Shown piece after piece: positions 9,002 to 17,685 of a stretch of DNA of 64,000 nt; the stretch's first letter is position 1; every line of letters starts with the position of its first letter. The DNA lies in contig JAJYYP010000002.1 in the NCBI GenBank assembly GCA_021800855.1, positions 34,139-98,138 on the forward strand, given 5' to 3'. The notes beneath the pieces are model-generated. The model saw only the letters and a program-made list of their open reading frames with translations, did no database searches and was not told the origin of the DNA. The stretch is from an archaeon. GTDB lineage: Archaea; Thermoproteota; Nitrososphaeria; Nitrososphaerales; Gagatemarchaeaceae. Position numbers and translations under genes: made by a program.

Positions 9002-10369
9002 CTAGCCCACTATATCTACTGGCTTCCCCTTGACAGGGACCTCGACCTTCATCCCTCTGCGCCTGACCCGCGGCGCGAATGACTCGGGGTGTTCCGTGTG
9101 GACGGGGACGACTTTGGCGGCGCCCACTCTCTCCACGAGGGAGAAGACCCCCTCCTCAGGCGCGTGGCCGGACGCGTGTAGCTGGGTGTATCTGAACCCG
9201 AAGTGTCGGATCCAGTTCTTGACCACCACCTCCTCCTTCTCGCCTTCTTCGTTGAACGCCTCGGTCGCCGAGTGGATGTACGTCCCTCCCCTGTCAGGCT
9301 TGATGTCTATCAGTTCCGGGAAGTCCCACGACTCGAGGTGGAGGAAGTAGTCAGTCTGATGCTTCCCTATTTCCGCCGCCGTCACTCCATGGTCCAGGAA
9401 CTTCCGCTCCCACCTGTAGTAGTCAGAGTCGTCTATCCCGCCCGTCTTCTTCCTCTTCACGTAGACGTCGAGGTCCTTCCCGACGCTCGGGACCCTGAGC
9501 TTCCTGTCCTCCTTCAGCTTCTCCAGCAGGTTCGCCATCCTCATAGACACGACCACCCTCCGCCCCGAGCCTTGGCAGGCGTCGAAGAATGTGTTGATTC
9601 TGTCTACGTCGTTCCCTCGGAATGACGAAAAGACGAGTCCCTTCGACCCGGCGACCAGCCTCCGAGTTTCCTCGAGGACGGCTTTCTCGGAGATTCCAGA
9701 CTTCCCGTCGCCCTGCCCGACCCTGGTCCCCTCCGTCAGGAGGGTCCCTGGCCTCTCCCTGCGTGCCGTCTCGGTGAAATCGAGGGTCATGGCGCCCGCA
9801 CGCCCGTGGAACCGGAAGTCTCCTGTGTACGCGAAGGCGCCTTCGCTCATGTGCACGACGAAGCCGTATGCTCCGGGTATGGAGTGGTCGACGTGGACCG
9901 GGACGAACTCCATGGGTCCGACCTTGAACCGTCCCCCGGTCCTGAACCTCCTGATCTCGTGGTCATCGAGGGGGGAACTCCTCGAGTCGCTGTAGGCCTC
10001 GTGGATCAGCGACGTGGTCTCGCCGCAGTAGACGGGTATCTTAGGGTCGGTGAACCCTATCCTCCCAGTGTGGTCTGAGTGGTAGTGGCTGAGGACGATG
10101 GCGTCGACCTCGGCGCTCCCGTATCTCAAGCGCGTGTTCTGGAGCGCCCTCTCGGAGTATAGCCCCGGCACCTCCGGGAGGAGGCCGAACTCGAAAAGGT
10201 CCCCCGCCCCGTTCACCGCCCTCGGGGAGATGCTGCCTTCGAAGAACTCCCCCCCGTCCGAGAACCCGGTCCCGAAGTCCAGCACCACCCTGACGCCCTT
10301 GTCCTCGAGGAGGAACTTGTTCCCGCCTATCTCTCCTACGCCCCCGAATGGTGTGAGCCGGGAGGGCAC
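9002..10369 (-). CDS. Metallo-beta-lactamase-fold ribonuclease, RNase J-like
   Basis: The 455-residue protein has the metallo-beta-lactamase signature SHYHSDHTG (about residues 93-101), downstream metal ligands in VHVDHSIPGAYGF and YTGDFRFHG, and a C-terminal segment LHASGHAPEEG plus PVHTEHPESFA that resembles the extra motifs of beta-CASP/RNase J nucleases. The PFGGVGEIGGN start is typical of RNase J. These enzymes process or degrade RNA with two zinc ions. Length is shorter than bacterial RNase J (about 555) because the C-terminal domain is reduced. It precedes the HAD gene at 8388 with 14 bases between them, suggesting co-transcription. Confidence 0.82.
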   Translation of the reverse strand: MPSRLTPFGGVGEIGGNKFLLEDKGVRVVLDFGTGFSDGGEFFEGSISPRAVNGAGDLFEFGLLPEVPGLYSERALQNTRLRYGSAEVDAIVLSHYHSDHTGRIGFTDPKIPVYCGETTSLIHEAYSDSRSSPLDDHEIRRFRTGGRFKVGPMEFVPVHVDHSIPGAYGFVVHMSEGAFAYTGDFRFHGRAGAMTLDFTETARRERPGTLLTEGTRVGQGDGKSGISEKAVLEETRRLVAGSKGLVFSSFRGNDVDRINTFFDACQGSGRRVVVSMRMANLLEKLKEDRKLRVPSVGKDLDVYVKRKKTGGIDDSDYYRWERKFLDHGVTAAEIGKHQTDYFLHLESWDFPELIDIKPDRGGTYIHSATEAFNEEGEKEEVVVKNWIRHFGFRYTQLHASGHAPEEGVFSLVERVGAAKVVPVHTEHPESFAPRVRRRGMKVEVPVKGKPVDIVG

Positions 10370-10479
10370 GCCTCCGAACCCCCTCGAGCCCTAGTTAATC
10401 GTTGCAGCGGAGCCATCAGCGGCGGCCGGCCTAGTCGCCCCGCTTGGGGATCAGGGGAGGGCCAGTGGTTCACCTAGAA

Positions 10480-10491
10480 CGGATAAATATG
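10480..10491 (+). promoter_or_regulatory. TATA-like box before the small membrane protein gene
   Basis: GGATAAATATGA is a strong archaeal TATA-like element in a GC-rich context, 12 bases before the ATG at 10503. The usual 26-base spacing would put the transcript start inside the first codons of that frame, near the TTG at 10515, so the functional start may be that TTG. Confidence 0.5.
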
Positions 10492-10502
10492 AAGCCTCAG
10501 AG

Positions 10503-10643
10503 ATGGAGAGCAGGTTGTCCCAGGTCCTGCCGGCCCTGCAGGCAGCGGGCTCGGACACGCTCACCGCCATCGCAGTCCTGGTGGTCGCCATAGGAGTCGC
10601 AGGCATCGCGATTCTCATCCTGTTCGCAAAGAAGAAGATCTAA
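10503..10643 (+). CDS. Small single-pass membrane protein (46 residues)
   Basis: A short frame encodes a protein whose residues 18-41 form one continuous hydrophobic helix (TLTAIAVLVVAIGVAGIAIL and onward) followed by the basic tail FAKKKI, giving a cytosolic positive C-terminus. There is a TATA-like box just upstream, and the stop lies six bases before the ATG of the HAD phosphatase gene, so the two are likely one transcript. No function is recognisable. If transcription starts 26 bases from the TATA box, translation could instead begin at the TTG at 10515, leaving 42 residues and keeping the whole helix. Confidence 0.6.
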   Translation: MESRLSQVLPALQAAGSDTLTAIAVLVVAIGVAGIAILILFAKKKI

Positions 10644-10649
10644 TGCCAC

Positions 10650-11354
10650 ATGCCTATAGGAGCCATCTTCGACCTCGACGGCACCTTGGTGGCCTTCAAA
10701 CTGGACCTCAGGGGGGCCCGGAAGGAGGTCATCGAGGAGCTGGCGCGACGAGGATATGACACTTCAGCCCTCGACGCCTCTTCATACACCCAGATGATAC
10801 TGGACGCCGCGAATGCGCAGACGCCGAAGGGGGAGGAGCGCCGCTTTGAAGAGGCGCGAAGGGCCGCCTTCGACATACTCGACAGGTTCGAAACAGCGGG
10901 GGTTGTCGGGGCCCAGCCCCTTCCAGGCATCAGAGGTGCACTAGACCACCTCCGCCTCAGCGGCGTCAGGATGGCAGTCTTGACCAACAGCGGCAGGAAG
11001 GCCGCCTCGGCGGAGCTGGAGAACGCGGGGATCGGGGCCTACTTCGAGTTCGTCCTCACGCGAGACGAGACGGTGGTGATGAAGCCCGCTCCCACGGGTG
11101 TGGCGATGGCTGCGGCCAGGCTCGGCCTGGGCAAGGACTCGACATACTACGTCGGGGACAGCCCGTACGACGTCCGTGCGGCGAAGGCGGCTGGAGTGAA
11201 GGCCATAGCAGTCGCCACAGGCAACTACCCTGTGGATAGGCTGCGAGGCGAAGGAGCAGACTACGCTGCCGTGTCTGTCGCACAGCTGAAGTCCTTCTTC
11301 GACGGGTTGGTGAAACAGAAGCGCGACTCCCCCTTCCGCCGTCCGACCGGCTAG
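10650..11354 (+). CDS. HAD-superfamily phosphatase, phosphoglycolate phosphatase-like
   Basis: The 234-residue protein has complete HAD motifs: FDLDGTLV (motif I, both aspartates), VLTNSGRK (motif II), the lysine in VMKPAPTG (motif III) and YVGDSPYDVRAAKAAG (motif IV). The helical cap after motif I places it with phosphoglycolate phosphatase/beta-phosphoglucomutase-like enzymes (subfamily IA). It should be a soluble Mg-dependent phosphatase; the substrate is not determined by sequence. It lies six bases after the small membrane protein gene. The MITE-like element follows its stop. Confidence 0.85.
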   Translation: MPIGAIFDLDGTLVAFKLDLRGARKEVIEELARRGYDTSALDASSYTQMILDAANAQTPKGEERRFEEARRAAFDILDRFETAGVVGAQPLPGIRGALDHLRLSGVRMAVLTNSGRKAASAELENAGIGAYFEFVLTRDETVVMKPAPTGVAMAAARLGLGKDSTYYVGDSPYDVRAAKAAGVKAIAVATGNYPVDRLRGEGADYAAVSVAQLKSFFDGLVKQKRDSPFRRPTG

Positions 11355-11379
11355 GTTCGTCGGCGGCCAGGGCGCAGGC

Positions 11380-11483
11380 TTGTTGAATAACTACCGTGTC
11401 CATGATAATTCTACCTGGTTGTTTGACGAGCCACTCCTATGTGACTTAACATAGACCTGTTCTAATTCGGAGTTATTCAACAA
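11380..11483. mobile_element. MITE-like 104-bp element with 13-bp terminal inverted repeats
   Basis: The sequence begins TTGTTGAATAACT (11380-11392) and ends AGTTATTCAACAA (11471-11483), perfect inverted repeats of 13 bases. The interior is AT-richer than the flanks and has no coding frame. An 8-base word CAGGGCGC occurs on both sides (11368-11375 and 11487-11494), but not directly abutting the repeats, so it is not a clean target-site duplication. Such a short non-coding element with terminal repeats fits a miniature transposable element mobilised by an unlinked transposase; a long hairpin RNA or terminator is the alternative. Confidence 0.5.
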
Positions 11484-11540
11484 CGCTCAGGGCGCGGAAT
11501 CCATAAAGCGAACCCCGGAGAAGTGTATCCGGGTTTTGAG

Positions 11541-11900
11541 ATGCCAGGCGAAAGAACAAGCACGCCGTACTACATCGTCGGCCTCCCCGAGGAGCAACTG
11601 GAGGCCTCAGAGGCCAAGGCGAAGTTCGAGAGGCTGTCCGCTGAGCTTTGCAAGGTGTTCCCGCACGTCGAAGAGATAAGGGCGGTGGTGAAATCGAAGA
11701 AGCCAGCGGTGGACCATGCCAGATACGAGGTCTCCGTCGAGATATTCACCCCCGGCGGCAACCACTCCTTCACCGGGACAGGCTACAACCTGGCCAGCGT
11801 GTTCGAGACCATGGGCCCCAAAATGAAGAGGCTGCTCTCTTCGAGGCAGTCAAGGGTTACCTTCACCGGTGGCGCGACCCTCAGGAAGGGCTCCGTCTAG
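11541..11900 (+). CDS. Conserved hypothetical protein with an HPF-like pattern
   Basis: The frame is open from a GTG at 11523, but the ATG at 11541 (MPGERTSTPYY) is the better start. The 119-residue soluble protein alternates a helix (LEASEAKAKFERLSAELCKVF), strands with basic residues (VEEIRAVVKSKKPAVDHARYEVSVEIFTPGG) and a C-terminal helix (ASVFETMGPKMKRLLSSRQS). This beta-alpha-beta-beta-beta-alpha order resembles the ribosome hibernation factor fold, but I cannot confirm homology. It overlaps the stop of the convergent M1 aminopeptidase gene by four bases. The MITE-like element lies in its upstream region and may carry part of its promoter. Confidence 0.7.
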   Translation: MPGERTSTPYYIVGLPEEQLEASEAKAKFERLSAELCKVFPHVEEIRAVVKSKKPAVDHARYEVSVEIFTPGGNHSFTGTGYNLASVFETMGPKMKRLLSSRQSRVTFTGGATLRKGSV

Positions 11901-14392
11901 GCCGCCGTCTTCATGGCAGACAGTCTCAGCTCCTGCCGGAGCCCCTCCACCTCCTCTCTGAGCCTTTCCAGCTCCTCAGAGGCCCCGGCCGACGCCGCAA
12001 TCTCATGGTACAGCTCGAGCGCCTTCCTCCTCAGCCCTGCTCGCAGGTCAGTCCTCGAGACCTCCCTCAGTGCGTCGAGGAGCCTCTTGTCCTGCATCTG
12101 CTTGACGACCGCAGTGAGGAGTATCTGCCTGACCCTGTACTCCTTGTCGTGGAGGAGGATCTCCTTGATGATGGGGAACTCGTCGTCGAGGACCGTACCT
12201 CTCTCCTTGATCGCCTTCAAGGCGCCGATCCGCACCCTAGTAGGCCGTCCGTACGCCAGGGATTCCTTCACGATCCTCTTCGCCTCCTCGTCCTTCAGCT
12301 TCCCCATGGCGGCAACGCACGCCTCGGCCAGCGTGTCGTTGACAGTTCTGACTTTCATTGCCTCCTTCAGGTACTGCAGAGCCCCCTCCGGCCATGACTT
12401 CGCCAGGCTTAGGGCAGCTTCGCACTTCACGAAGGGGCTCTCGTCCTCTTTAATTGCCTTGATGAGGATCTCCCTCGCCCTCTCGTCCTTGAAGTTCCCA
12501 AGGGCCGCGACGAGCCCCCTCCTGGCGTGTCTCTCCTTCGGGACCCCTACGCCGAGGAGCGCCGCCAGCGCCCCGTCAGTGCCTATCTCACCCAGCGCCC
12601 TGAGGGCGGATGCTCTTACGTGCCAGAACTGCTCTCTTGCCGCAGCCTTGGCCAACCCTCCGACCGAGGAGGGGTCTTTCATCTCGCCGAGCTGCTTGGC
12701 CGCCTGGGCCCTGCTCAGGGCGTCCTCGCTCTGCTCGAGCTGGTTCAGCAACATCCCGACCGTCTTGTCGAACTTCACCCTCTTCAGGAGCCACCCTCGG
12801 GGGTCGAACTCCACGACGGACGGTTTCGACGGTAAACGGAAGGTGAACGCCTGGTCGGCTGAGTCCAGAAGCACGCGGTGGCTCTCTCTCTTCCCCCCGA
12901 GATAGAAGACCACCTCGCAAGGGAGCTTGAACACCGGTGTCCCGTCATCGGTCTTCTGTGTCTGCCTCACCCTGAGGGTGGCCGCAGAAGTGACGTCGTC
13001 CCAGCTGTAGGCGACGTCGAACTCAGGATGCCCAGGCTTGTAGAAAGCCTGTTCGAAGAACTCCTCCAGCTGCATCCCGCTTGCCTTCTCCATGGCGCGC
13101 CTGAGGTCGACGGTCTCCGCGATGGAGACAGCGTGCGATTTCAGGTAGAGCGAGATACCACGGAAGAACGCCCCGTCCCCTACTACGAACCTGAGCTCGT
13201 GGAGCCTAAACGCCCCCTTGGGATAAAGGTGGCTGTCGAAGAGGTCGTCTGGCCAGACGTAGTCTCTTTCCACTATGGGCCTCCTGTACTCCTTCTCGTC
13301 CTCTTCGAAGTAGTCCTGCGCCCTGTGGTCGAGGTGCCAGATCATCTCGTCTGTCCCCCGCGACTTCTCCAGGTAGAGCTCCTGGAAATACGAAGCGAAG
13401 CCTTCGTTCAGCCAGGCGTGGGGCCAGTCGGCGCAGGTGACGTAGTCCCCGAACCACTGGTGTGCAAGCTCGTGCGAGACGAGGTCTACGGGCCTCTGGG
13501 TGACGTTGGCGTAGCTCACCGAGAAGTCGTCTTCGGAAGCGGCGTCGGGGAAGTAGTTGTCTGCCAGGGTCGTGGCGTTGAGGTTCTCCTCCCCCCCCGC
13601 GACGAAGTCCTGCACAGCAGACTGGTCGTATTTGAGATAGGGGTACTTGACCCCGGTCAGGTCTTCGAAGACCTCGATCATCCTCGGCGTCTCCCCGAAG
13701 TATCTGAGCGCGTCTTCCCTCTTGGACTCGGGGAAGTTGTAGTTCAGGGGCACTCCGCGCGCCTCCTGGGTAATCACCCCGAATCTCCCTGCGACGAAGG
13801 AAGTCAGATAGCAGGAGTGGGGGATTACCTCGAGCCAGTGGAACGTAGCCCTGTCCCCTTCGACCTTAGACGACAGCAGCTTCCCGTTCGATATCACCCT
13901 GAAATCCTTAGGGACAGTCAGCACCAGCTCGCTGCTCGACTTGTCCCCGGGGTGGTCGTGGCAGGGGAACCAGTAGCGCGACTCTTCGGTCTCTGTGTGG
14001 GTCCAGGCCTGGACCTCCTTCTCGGGGTGCTCCTTGTCAGGGCCGGTGAAGTACACCCCTATCTTGGGTGACGCCGCATACTCGACCTTTATCTCCACCT
14101 TCTCCTTGTCGGCAGGGAGGGGCACCACCAGCGTGGTCCCGTCGTACTCGTACGCGACCTCTTTCCCGTCCACCGTGACCTCAGCCACCTCCAGGCCGCA
14201 GGCGTCCAGCCTGGCAGACCTCAGCCCCTCCTTAATCGGCTCTATCTGAAGGGTGCAAGACCCTGAGATCCTCTTCCTTTCGAAGTCGACAGCGAGCTCT
14301 ATCTTGGTGTGTGCGGTATGGAACTCAAGGGGAGGGGGGTAGTGCGGCCTCGACTCCGGCAGTTTGAAAGACCTGTGCGCCTCTGGTGACAT
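11897..14392 (-). CDS. M1-family aminopeptidase with C-terminal HEAT-like repeats
   Basis: The 831-residue zinc peptidase has HELAHQWFGDY near residue 305 (HExxH) with the third ligand Glu in WLNEGFASYFQELY, 18 residues later as expected. The exopeptidase motif normally GxMEN reads GGEEN here (about residue 266). The N-terminal beta domain and catalytic domain run to about residue 530. After that come alpha-helical repeats (AAKQLGEMKDPSSVGGLAKAA and similar) of HEAT type to about residue 800, and a short coiled coil at the end (ELERLREEVEGLRQELRLS). No signal peptide is visible, so it should trim peptides in the cytosol, consistent with the peptide importer at 17.7-23.6 kb. Confidence 0.92.
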   Translation of the reverse strand: MSPEAHRSFKLPESRPHYPPPLEFHTAHTKIELAVDFERKRISGSCTLQIEPIKEGLRSARLDACGLEVAEVTVDGKEVAYEYDGTTLVVPLPADKEKVEIKVEYAASPKIGVYFTGPDKEHPEKEVQAWTHTETEESRYWFPCHDHPGDKSSSELVLTVPKDFRVISNGKLLSSKVEGDRATFHWLEVIPHSCYLTSFVAGRFGVITQEARGVPLNYNFPESKREDALRYFGETPRMIEVFEDLTGVKYPYLKYDQSAVQDFVAGGEENLNATTLADNYFPDAASEDDFSVSYANVTQRPVDLVSHELAHQWFGDYVTCADWPHAWLNEGFASYFQELYLEKSRGTDEMIWHLDHRAQDYFEEDEKEYRRPIVERDYVWPDDLFDSHLYPKGAFRLHELRFVVGDGAFFRGISLYLKSHAVSIAETVDLRRAMEKASGMQLEEFFEQAFYKPGHPEFDVAYSWDDVTSAATLRVRQTQKTDDGTPVFKLPCEVVFYLGGKRESHRVLLDSADQAFTFRLPSKPSVVEFDPRGWLLKRVKFDKTVGMLLNQLEQSEDALSRAQAAKQLGEMKDPSSVGGLAKAAAREQFWHVRASALRALGEIGTDGALAALLGVGVPKERHARRGLVAALGNFKDERAREILIKAIKEDESPFVKCEAALSLAKSWPEGALQYLKEAMKVRTVNDTLAEACVAAMGKLKDEEAKRIVKESLAYGRPTRVRIGALKAIKERGTVLDDEFPIIKEILLHDKEYRVRQILLTAVVKQMQDKRLLDALREVSRTDLRAGLRRKALELYHEIAASAGASEELERLREEVEGLRQELRLSAMKTAA

Positions 14393-14503
14393 GGGCTCTC
14401 CTCTTCAGCCACGTTTCAAAAGACTTTCGAGGAGCCGCGGCCATTCGTTTGCGTCTAATTTGCACTGGATATTCTGAAATAGCCAGCCGCTCGGAGGCGG
14501 ACC

Positions 14504-14872
14504 ATGAGCGCTCCGTCGAGGGCAATCCAGGGCGCAATCATCTTCGCGACCCTCTTCGGCGTCCTGTTCCTCTATGAGGTACACCCGGTGCTCCCGGCGG
14601 ATATCTTCTACTCAGTGGCCCTGGGGGAGGCTCTCTTCGTTGTCGACAGCGCCCTCACATTCGTCCGTCCGAAGGGTTCCTACTACCTTGGGCTAGTCCT
14701 CGCGGCGGTCGCCCTCGCCGCCACAGTCTCGCAGCCCGCCCACTATCAGCTCGTGGCGAGCGGAGACCTGGCCGCGACTGCCACCTTGCTCGTCGGGCTC
14801 GCCACCGAGGTGCTGATCATCGCCCTCGTCGGCTGGTACGCCGTCTCGAACAAGAGAGCGCGCGCGGGCTGA
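14504..14872 (+). CDS. Small polytopic membrane protein of unknown function
   Basis: The 122-residue protein has four hydrophobic segments: about residues 8-24, 36-52, 60-76 and 86-110, separated by short loops, with a basic tail (NKRARAG). It is an integral membrane protein with no motif I recognise. It is divergent from the aminopeptidase and convergent with the ATP-grasp gene. An A/T-rich stretch upstream (TCTAATTTGC, about 14454-14463) may belong to its promoter. Composition matches the chromosome. Confidence 0.65.
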   Translation: MSAPSRAIQGAIIFATLFGVLFLYEVHPVLPADIFYSVALGEALFVVDSALTFVRPKGSYYLGLVLAAVALAATVSQPAHYQLVASGDLAATATLLVGLATEVLIIALVGWYAVSNKRARAG

Positions 14873-14885
14873 CGGAGCTGGCCCC

Positions 14886-16157
14886 CTATATGTATCCCCA
14901 GCTGATCAGCAGGTCGCTCTCGCGGGCCCATCGCTGCCCTATGTCGTTCCGATAGAACATGTTGGGGATCATCACATTCTTCACATTTTGATACGCCCTG
15001 TCGATGGCGTCGGCCATCGTGGCCCCTGAGCCTGTGACGACCAGGGCGTAGCCCGAGTTCCCTGCGATGCGCCAGTCCCCGCCCTCCTGTTTCACCTCGC
15101 CTATGTGCACCCCGTCGAGGGCCTGGCGCCTGAAGAGTATGGTAGCTCCCTCTGAGTACTTCCTGAATGCCTTCTCGTCCTCGAAGGGCCAGGGGGGGAT
15201 AGCGACGACGACGCCGACCTGATACCCCTTCTTCGCCTTCAGCACCGCCTCGTTGCCGTGAGCCAGGTCGTAGAGGAACTGGCCCCATTCGCTGGTAATC
15301 CCCTCCATCTGTATGCTGATCATCGGGTAGCCGAACCTTGGCGTCCACTCGAGGGGCCAGATTCCCTTCCCGTTCACTATGCAGTTGATGTCTATGTACC
15401 CTACGAACTTGCTGGCGGCCAACTTCTCCCTCGTCTTGGCGAGGGTGCGCTCGAAGATGGGGCTGTCCTTGGTCCAGTAGCAGAAGTTGCCCATCTCCCC
15501 CGTGCTGGGGCCGAGCTCCCCCGGGAACAGCCTCTTGTGTTCGAAGTTCACGCAGACCGGCATCACGAAGTCCTTACCGTTGAAGAACGCCCCCACCGCG
15601 ACCTCGACCCCCTCGGCGTACTTCTGGAGCTGGAACTCCTTGATCTTCTTGGACCAAGTCGCCTTATAGTGCTCTAGGACCTGGAGTATGTCCTTCCCGT
15701 CTGTCTCCTGGCCGATGAAGAGGAGCTCCTTCTCGCTCTGCGCCTTCCCGCTGGGTTTCAGGACGTACCTGTCAGGGTTCCTTCTAACGAACTCTGTAGC
15801 CTCGTCGAAGGATGTGAAGTTCCAGCTGGGGAGAACGTCCACCCCCACCGAGTTCAGCTCCGACTGTCCGAACTCCCTGTCGAGCTCGAGTTTGTCTGTG
15901 TACGGGTTCCCTCCGACGACGAACTTCCCTTCGCCGCGGAGCTGCTCTGCCTTGGCCCCTGTCCCCACGTCGTCGAAGACGATGACATCAGCCCAGTCCT
16001 TGAGCGAGTCCCACTCGTCAACCTTGTCGAAGAAACCCAGTCCGACGTCCTTCTCCCCCTGGCCGTGGCAGTACATCTTGACTTCGTGCCCCTCCTTTTT
16101 CAGCTGCCATGCGAGGTCGGCCGACAGGCTTTCTTCGGTCACGAAGAGAAATTTCAT
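14886..16157 (-). CDS. ATP-grasp ligase, phosphoribosylamine-glycine ligase (PurD)-like
   Basis: The 423-residue protein begins with the PurD-like N-domain (MKFLFVTEESLSADLAWQL), then shows ATP-grasp features: NPDRYVLKPSGKAQSEKEL (ATP-binding lysine), FQLQKYAEGVEVAVGAFFNG, GELGPSTGEMGNF and WPLEWTPRFGYP (metal-binding region, where PurD has a similar E-x-N/T-x-R-x-G-x-P). This fits an enzyme joining glycine to phosphoribosylamine in purine synthesis, but the motifs diverge from canonical PurD (for example LEWTPRFG instead of LEFNxRFG), so another amino-acid ligase role is possible. It stands alone, divergent from the aminotransferase at 16309. Confidence 0.75.
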   Translation of the reverse strand: MKFLFVTEESLSADLAWQLKKEGHEVKMYCHGQGEKDVGLGFFDKVDEWDSLKDWADVIVFDDVGTGAKAEQLRGEGKFVVGGNPYTDKLELDREFGQSELNSVGVDVLPSWNFTSFDEATEFVRRNPDRYVLKPSGKAQSEKELLFIGQETDGKDILQVLEHYKATWSKKIKEFQLQKYAEGVEVAVGAFFNGKDFVMPVCVNFEHKRLFPGELGPSTGEMGNFCYWTKDSPIFERTLAKTREKLAASKFVGYIDINCIVNGKGIWPLEWTPRFGYPMISIQMEGITSEWGQFLYDLAHGNEAVLKAKKGYQVGVVVAIPPWPFEDEKAFRKYSEGATILFRRQALDGVHIGEVKQEGGDWRIAGNSGYALVVTGSGATMADAIDRAYQNVKNVMIPNMFYRNDIGQRWARESDLLISWGYI

Positions 16158-16275
16158 CAGTTGTGGTCTAGAGATTCTTGCTCGTTAATATCTGTTGACT
16201 GGTCCCGGACTGGTTTCGGCCTGACTCGGGGGAGGGCTTCCGGAAAGCCGACGCGGGAACGACCGGCCCGCGAAC

Positions 16276-16290
16276 GGAGATATAGGGTGA
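16276..16290 (+). promoter_or_regulatory. TATA-like box for the 16309 aminotransferase
   Basis: GGAGATATAGGGTGA centred near 16282 lies about 27 bases before the GTG at 16309. That spacing supports both the promoter and the choice of GTG as a leaderless start. Confidence 0.5.
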
Positions 16291-16308
16291 CACGGGCCAC
16301 AGCCGTCC

Positions 16309-17439
16309 GTGGCCGAAACAGAAGAGCGGGCGGATGACACAAAAGGGCCGATCAACATGTGGGTCGCCGACCCAAACTTCAAGACCGACCCAAGGATAAT
16401 CGAGGCCTTCGACTACGCCGTGACCAACGGCTGCACCCACTACTTCCCAGCGCCGGGGTTCGACGGGAACATATTACAGAAGGCAATCGCCAGATACTAC
16501 TTGGATGACTTGGCCATCCATGTCGACCCTCTGGAAGAAGTGTGCCCCACGCACGGCGCCCAGGAGGCGCTGTCGCTCGCGATCCAGGCTGGAACCAGGC
16601 CAGGTGACGAGATAATCGTCCCTGAACCCACTTACAGCGCCTTCATAGCGAAGCTGGAGACGTTCGGCGTTAGGCCGGCGTTCGTCCCCCTCGCAGAAGA
16701 GGAGCACTGGAGAATGGACGTCGACGCCGTGAAGTCCGCTATGTCAGAGAAGACCAAGATGATCTACATCTGCAACCCCAACAACCCGACAGGGACAGTG
16801 TGCAGCCGGGGAGAACTCGACGCCGTCTCGGAGCTACTGAAGGAACATGAACATGTCTCGCTGCTGCTCGACGAGTGCTATGCGAGGATTCTCTACGACG
16901 GTTCCGCCCACCACACCCTCCTCGGCGACAGGAGCCTCCTCGACCAGCTGTACATCGTCGACAGCTTCTCAAAGACTTACGCCATGACCGGGTGGCGCCT
17001 GGGCTACCTGGTCACCGGGAAGAAGAACGCTGACAGGGTCAAACTGCTCTCTGAGGAATACAACGGCGGGGTCAGCTACGCTGTGCAGTACGCCGGGGCA
17101 GCGGCTTTGGCCCGGTGCTCCGAGTCTGTGCGGTCCATGGTGGCCGAGCTCGACAGGAGGAGGCTGGCGATGGTGGATGCCCTGGCCGAGGTGAAGGACG
17201 TCGTCTTCGAGACCCCTGCTGCGGGTTTCGAGGTCTTCGTCGATATCTCTGCCTACGCCAAGGACTCGGTTCGGCTCGCGTCTGAGCTAGAGAAGGCCGC
17301 GGCGGTCAAGACCATGCCGGGGGTCAAGTACGGGCCAAGCGGCGAGGGGCACCTCCGACTTGTGTTCTGCGCCGAGGGGGTGCCGAGGGTCAGGGAAGGG
17401 ATCTCGCGGATAAGCGGGTACCTTCGAGGGTACCGCTGA
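16309..17439 (+). CDS. Class I/II (fold type I) aminotransferase
   Basis: The 376-residue PLP enzyme carries PNNPTGTV (pyridine-ring segment), LLLDECYARILYDG with the PLP-binding Asp and Tyr, and SFSKTYAMTGWRLGY with the Schiff-base lysine near residue 222. This is typical of aspartate/alanine/aromatic aminotransferases, which move amino groups between amino acids and 2-oxoglutarate. The first ten residues (AETEERADDT) look like a hydrophilic tail. I accept the GTG start because a TATA-like box lies 27 bases upstream. Substrate is not determined. It precedes the peptide importer, and a role in using imported amino acids is inference. Confidence 0.88.
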   Translation: MAETEERADDTKGPINMWVADPNFKTDPRIIEAFDYAVTNGCTHYFPAPGFDGNILQKAIARYYLDDLAIHVDPLEEVCPTHGAQEALSLAIQAGTRPGDEIIVPEPTYSAFIAKLETFGVRPAFVPLAEEEHWRMDVDAVKSAMSEKTKMIYICNPNNPTGTVCSRGELDAVSELLKEHEHVSLLLDECYARILYDGSAHHTLLGDRSLLDQLYIVDSFSKTYAMTGWRLGYLVTGKKNADRVKLLSEEYNGGVSYAVQYAGAAALARCSESVRSMVAELDRRRLAMVDALAEVKDVVFETPAAGFEVFVDISAYAKDSVRLASELEKAAAVKTMPGVKYGPSGEGHLRLVFCAEGVPRVREGISRISGYLRGYR

Positions 17440-17632
17440 TGACTGGCTGTCGGCAGGGCCGTGTGTGAAACCTGCCGTTCGAGACATGCACAGGGTAGAC
17501 GGTTCAGTGACATGGCGGCAGCTCGAAGGGCTGTGGCCCGAGGGATCGATGGTCGTCTTGGCGCTCGGCCCCTTGCCAACGGTTTGGCGTCATCCGTGGG
17601 AGCCTTGGTCCAGGGCTCGCAGAAGTCGGGCT

Positions 17633-17667
17633 ATGTACAAAAACGTACATGCTAAGTTTGCTTATAT
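17633..17667 (+). promoter_or_regulatory. Palindromic operator and TATA box for the peptide importer operon
   Basis: ATGTAC-AAAAAC-GTACAT (17633-17650) is a perfect 6-bp inverted repeat with a six-base A-rich spacer. It sits eleven bases before the TATA-like box CTTATAT (17661-17667), which is about 22 bases before the ATG at 17686, consistent with a leaderless transcript. A dyad placed just upstream of the TATA box is a likely regulator site controlling all five transporter genes. Confidence 0.55.
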
Positions 17668-17685
17668 CCAGACGTCCCCATATGG

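Noticed and set aside
12878..14071. 397-codon plus-strand frame opposite the M1 aminopeptidase
   Set aside because: Antisense to catalytic-domain codons with clear HExxH; no motif on the plus strand.
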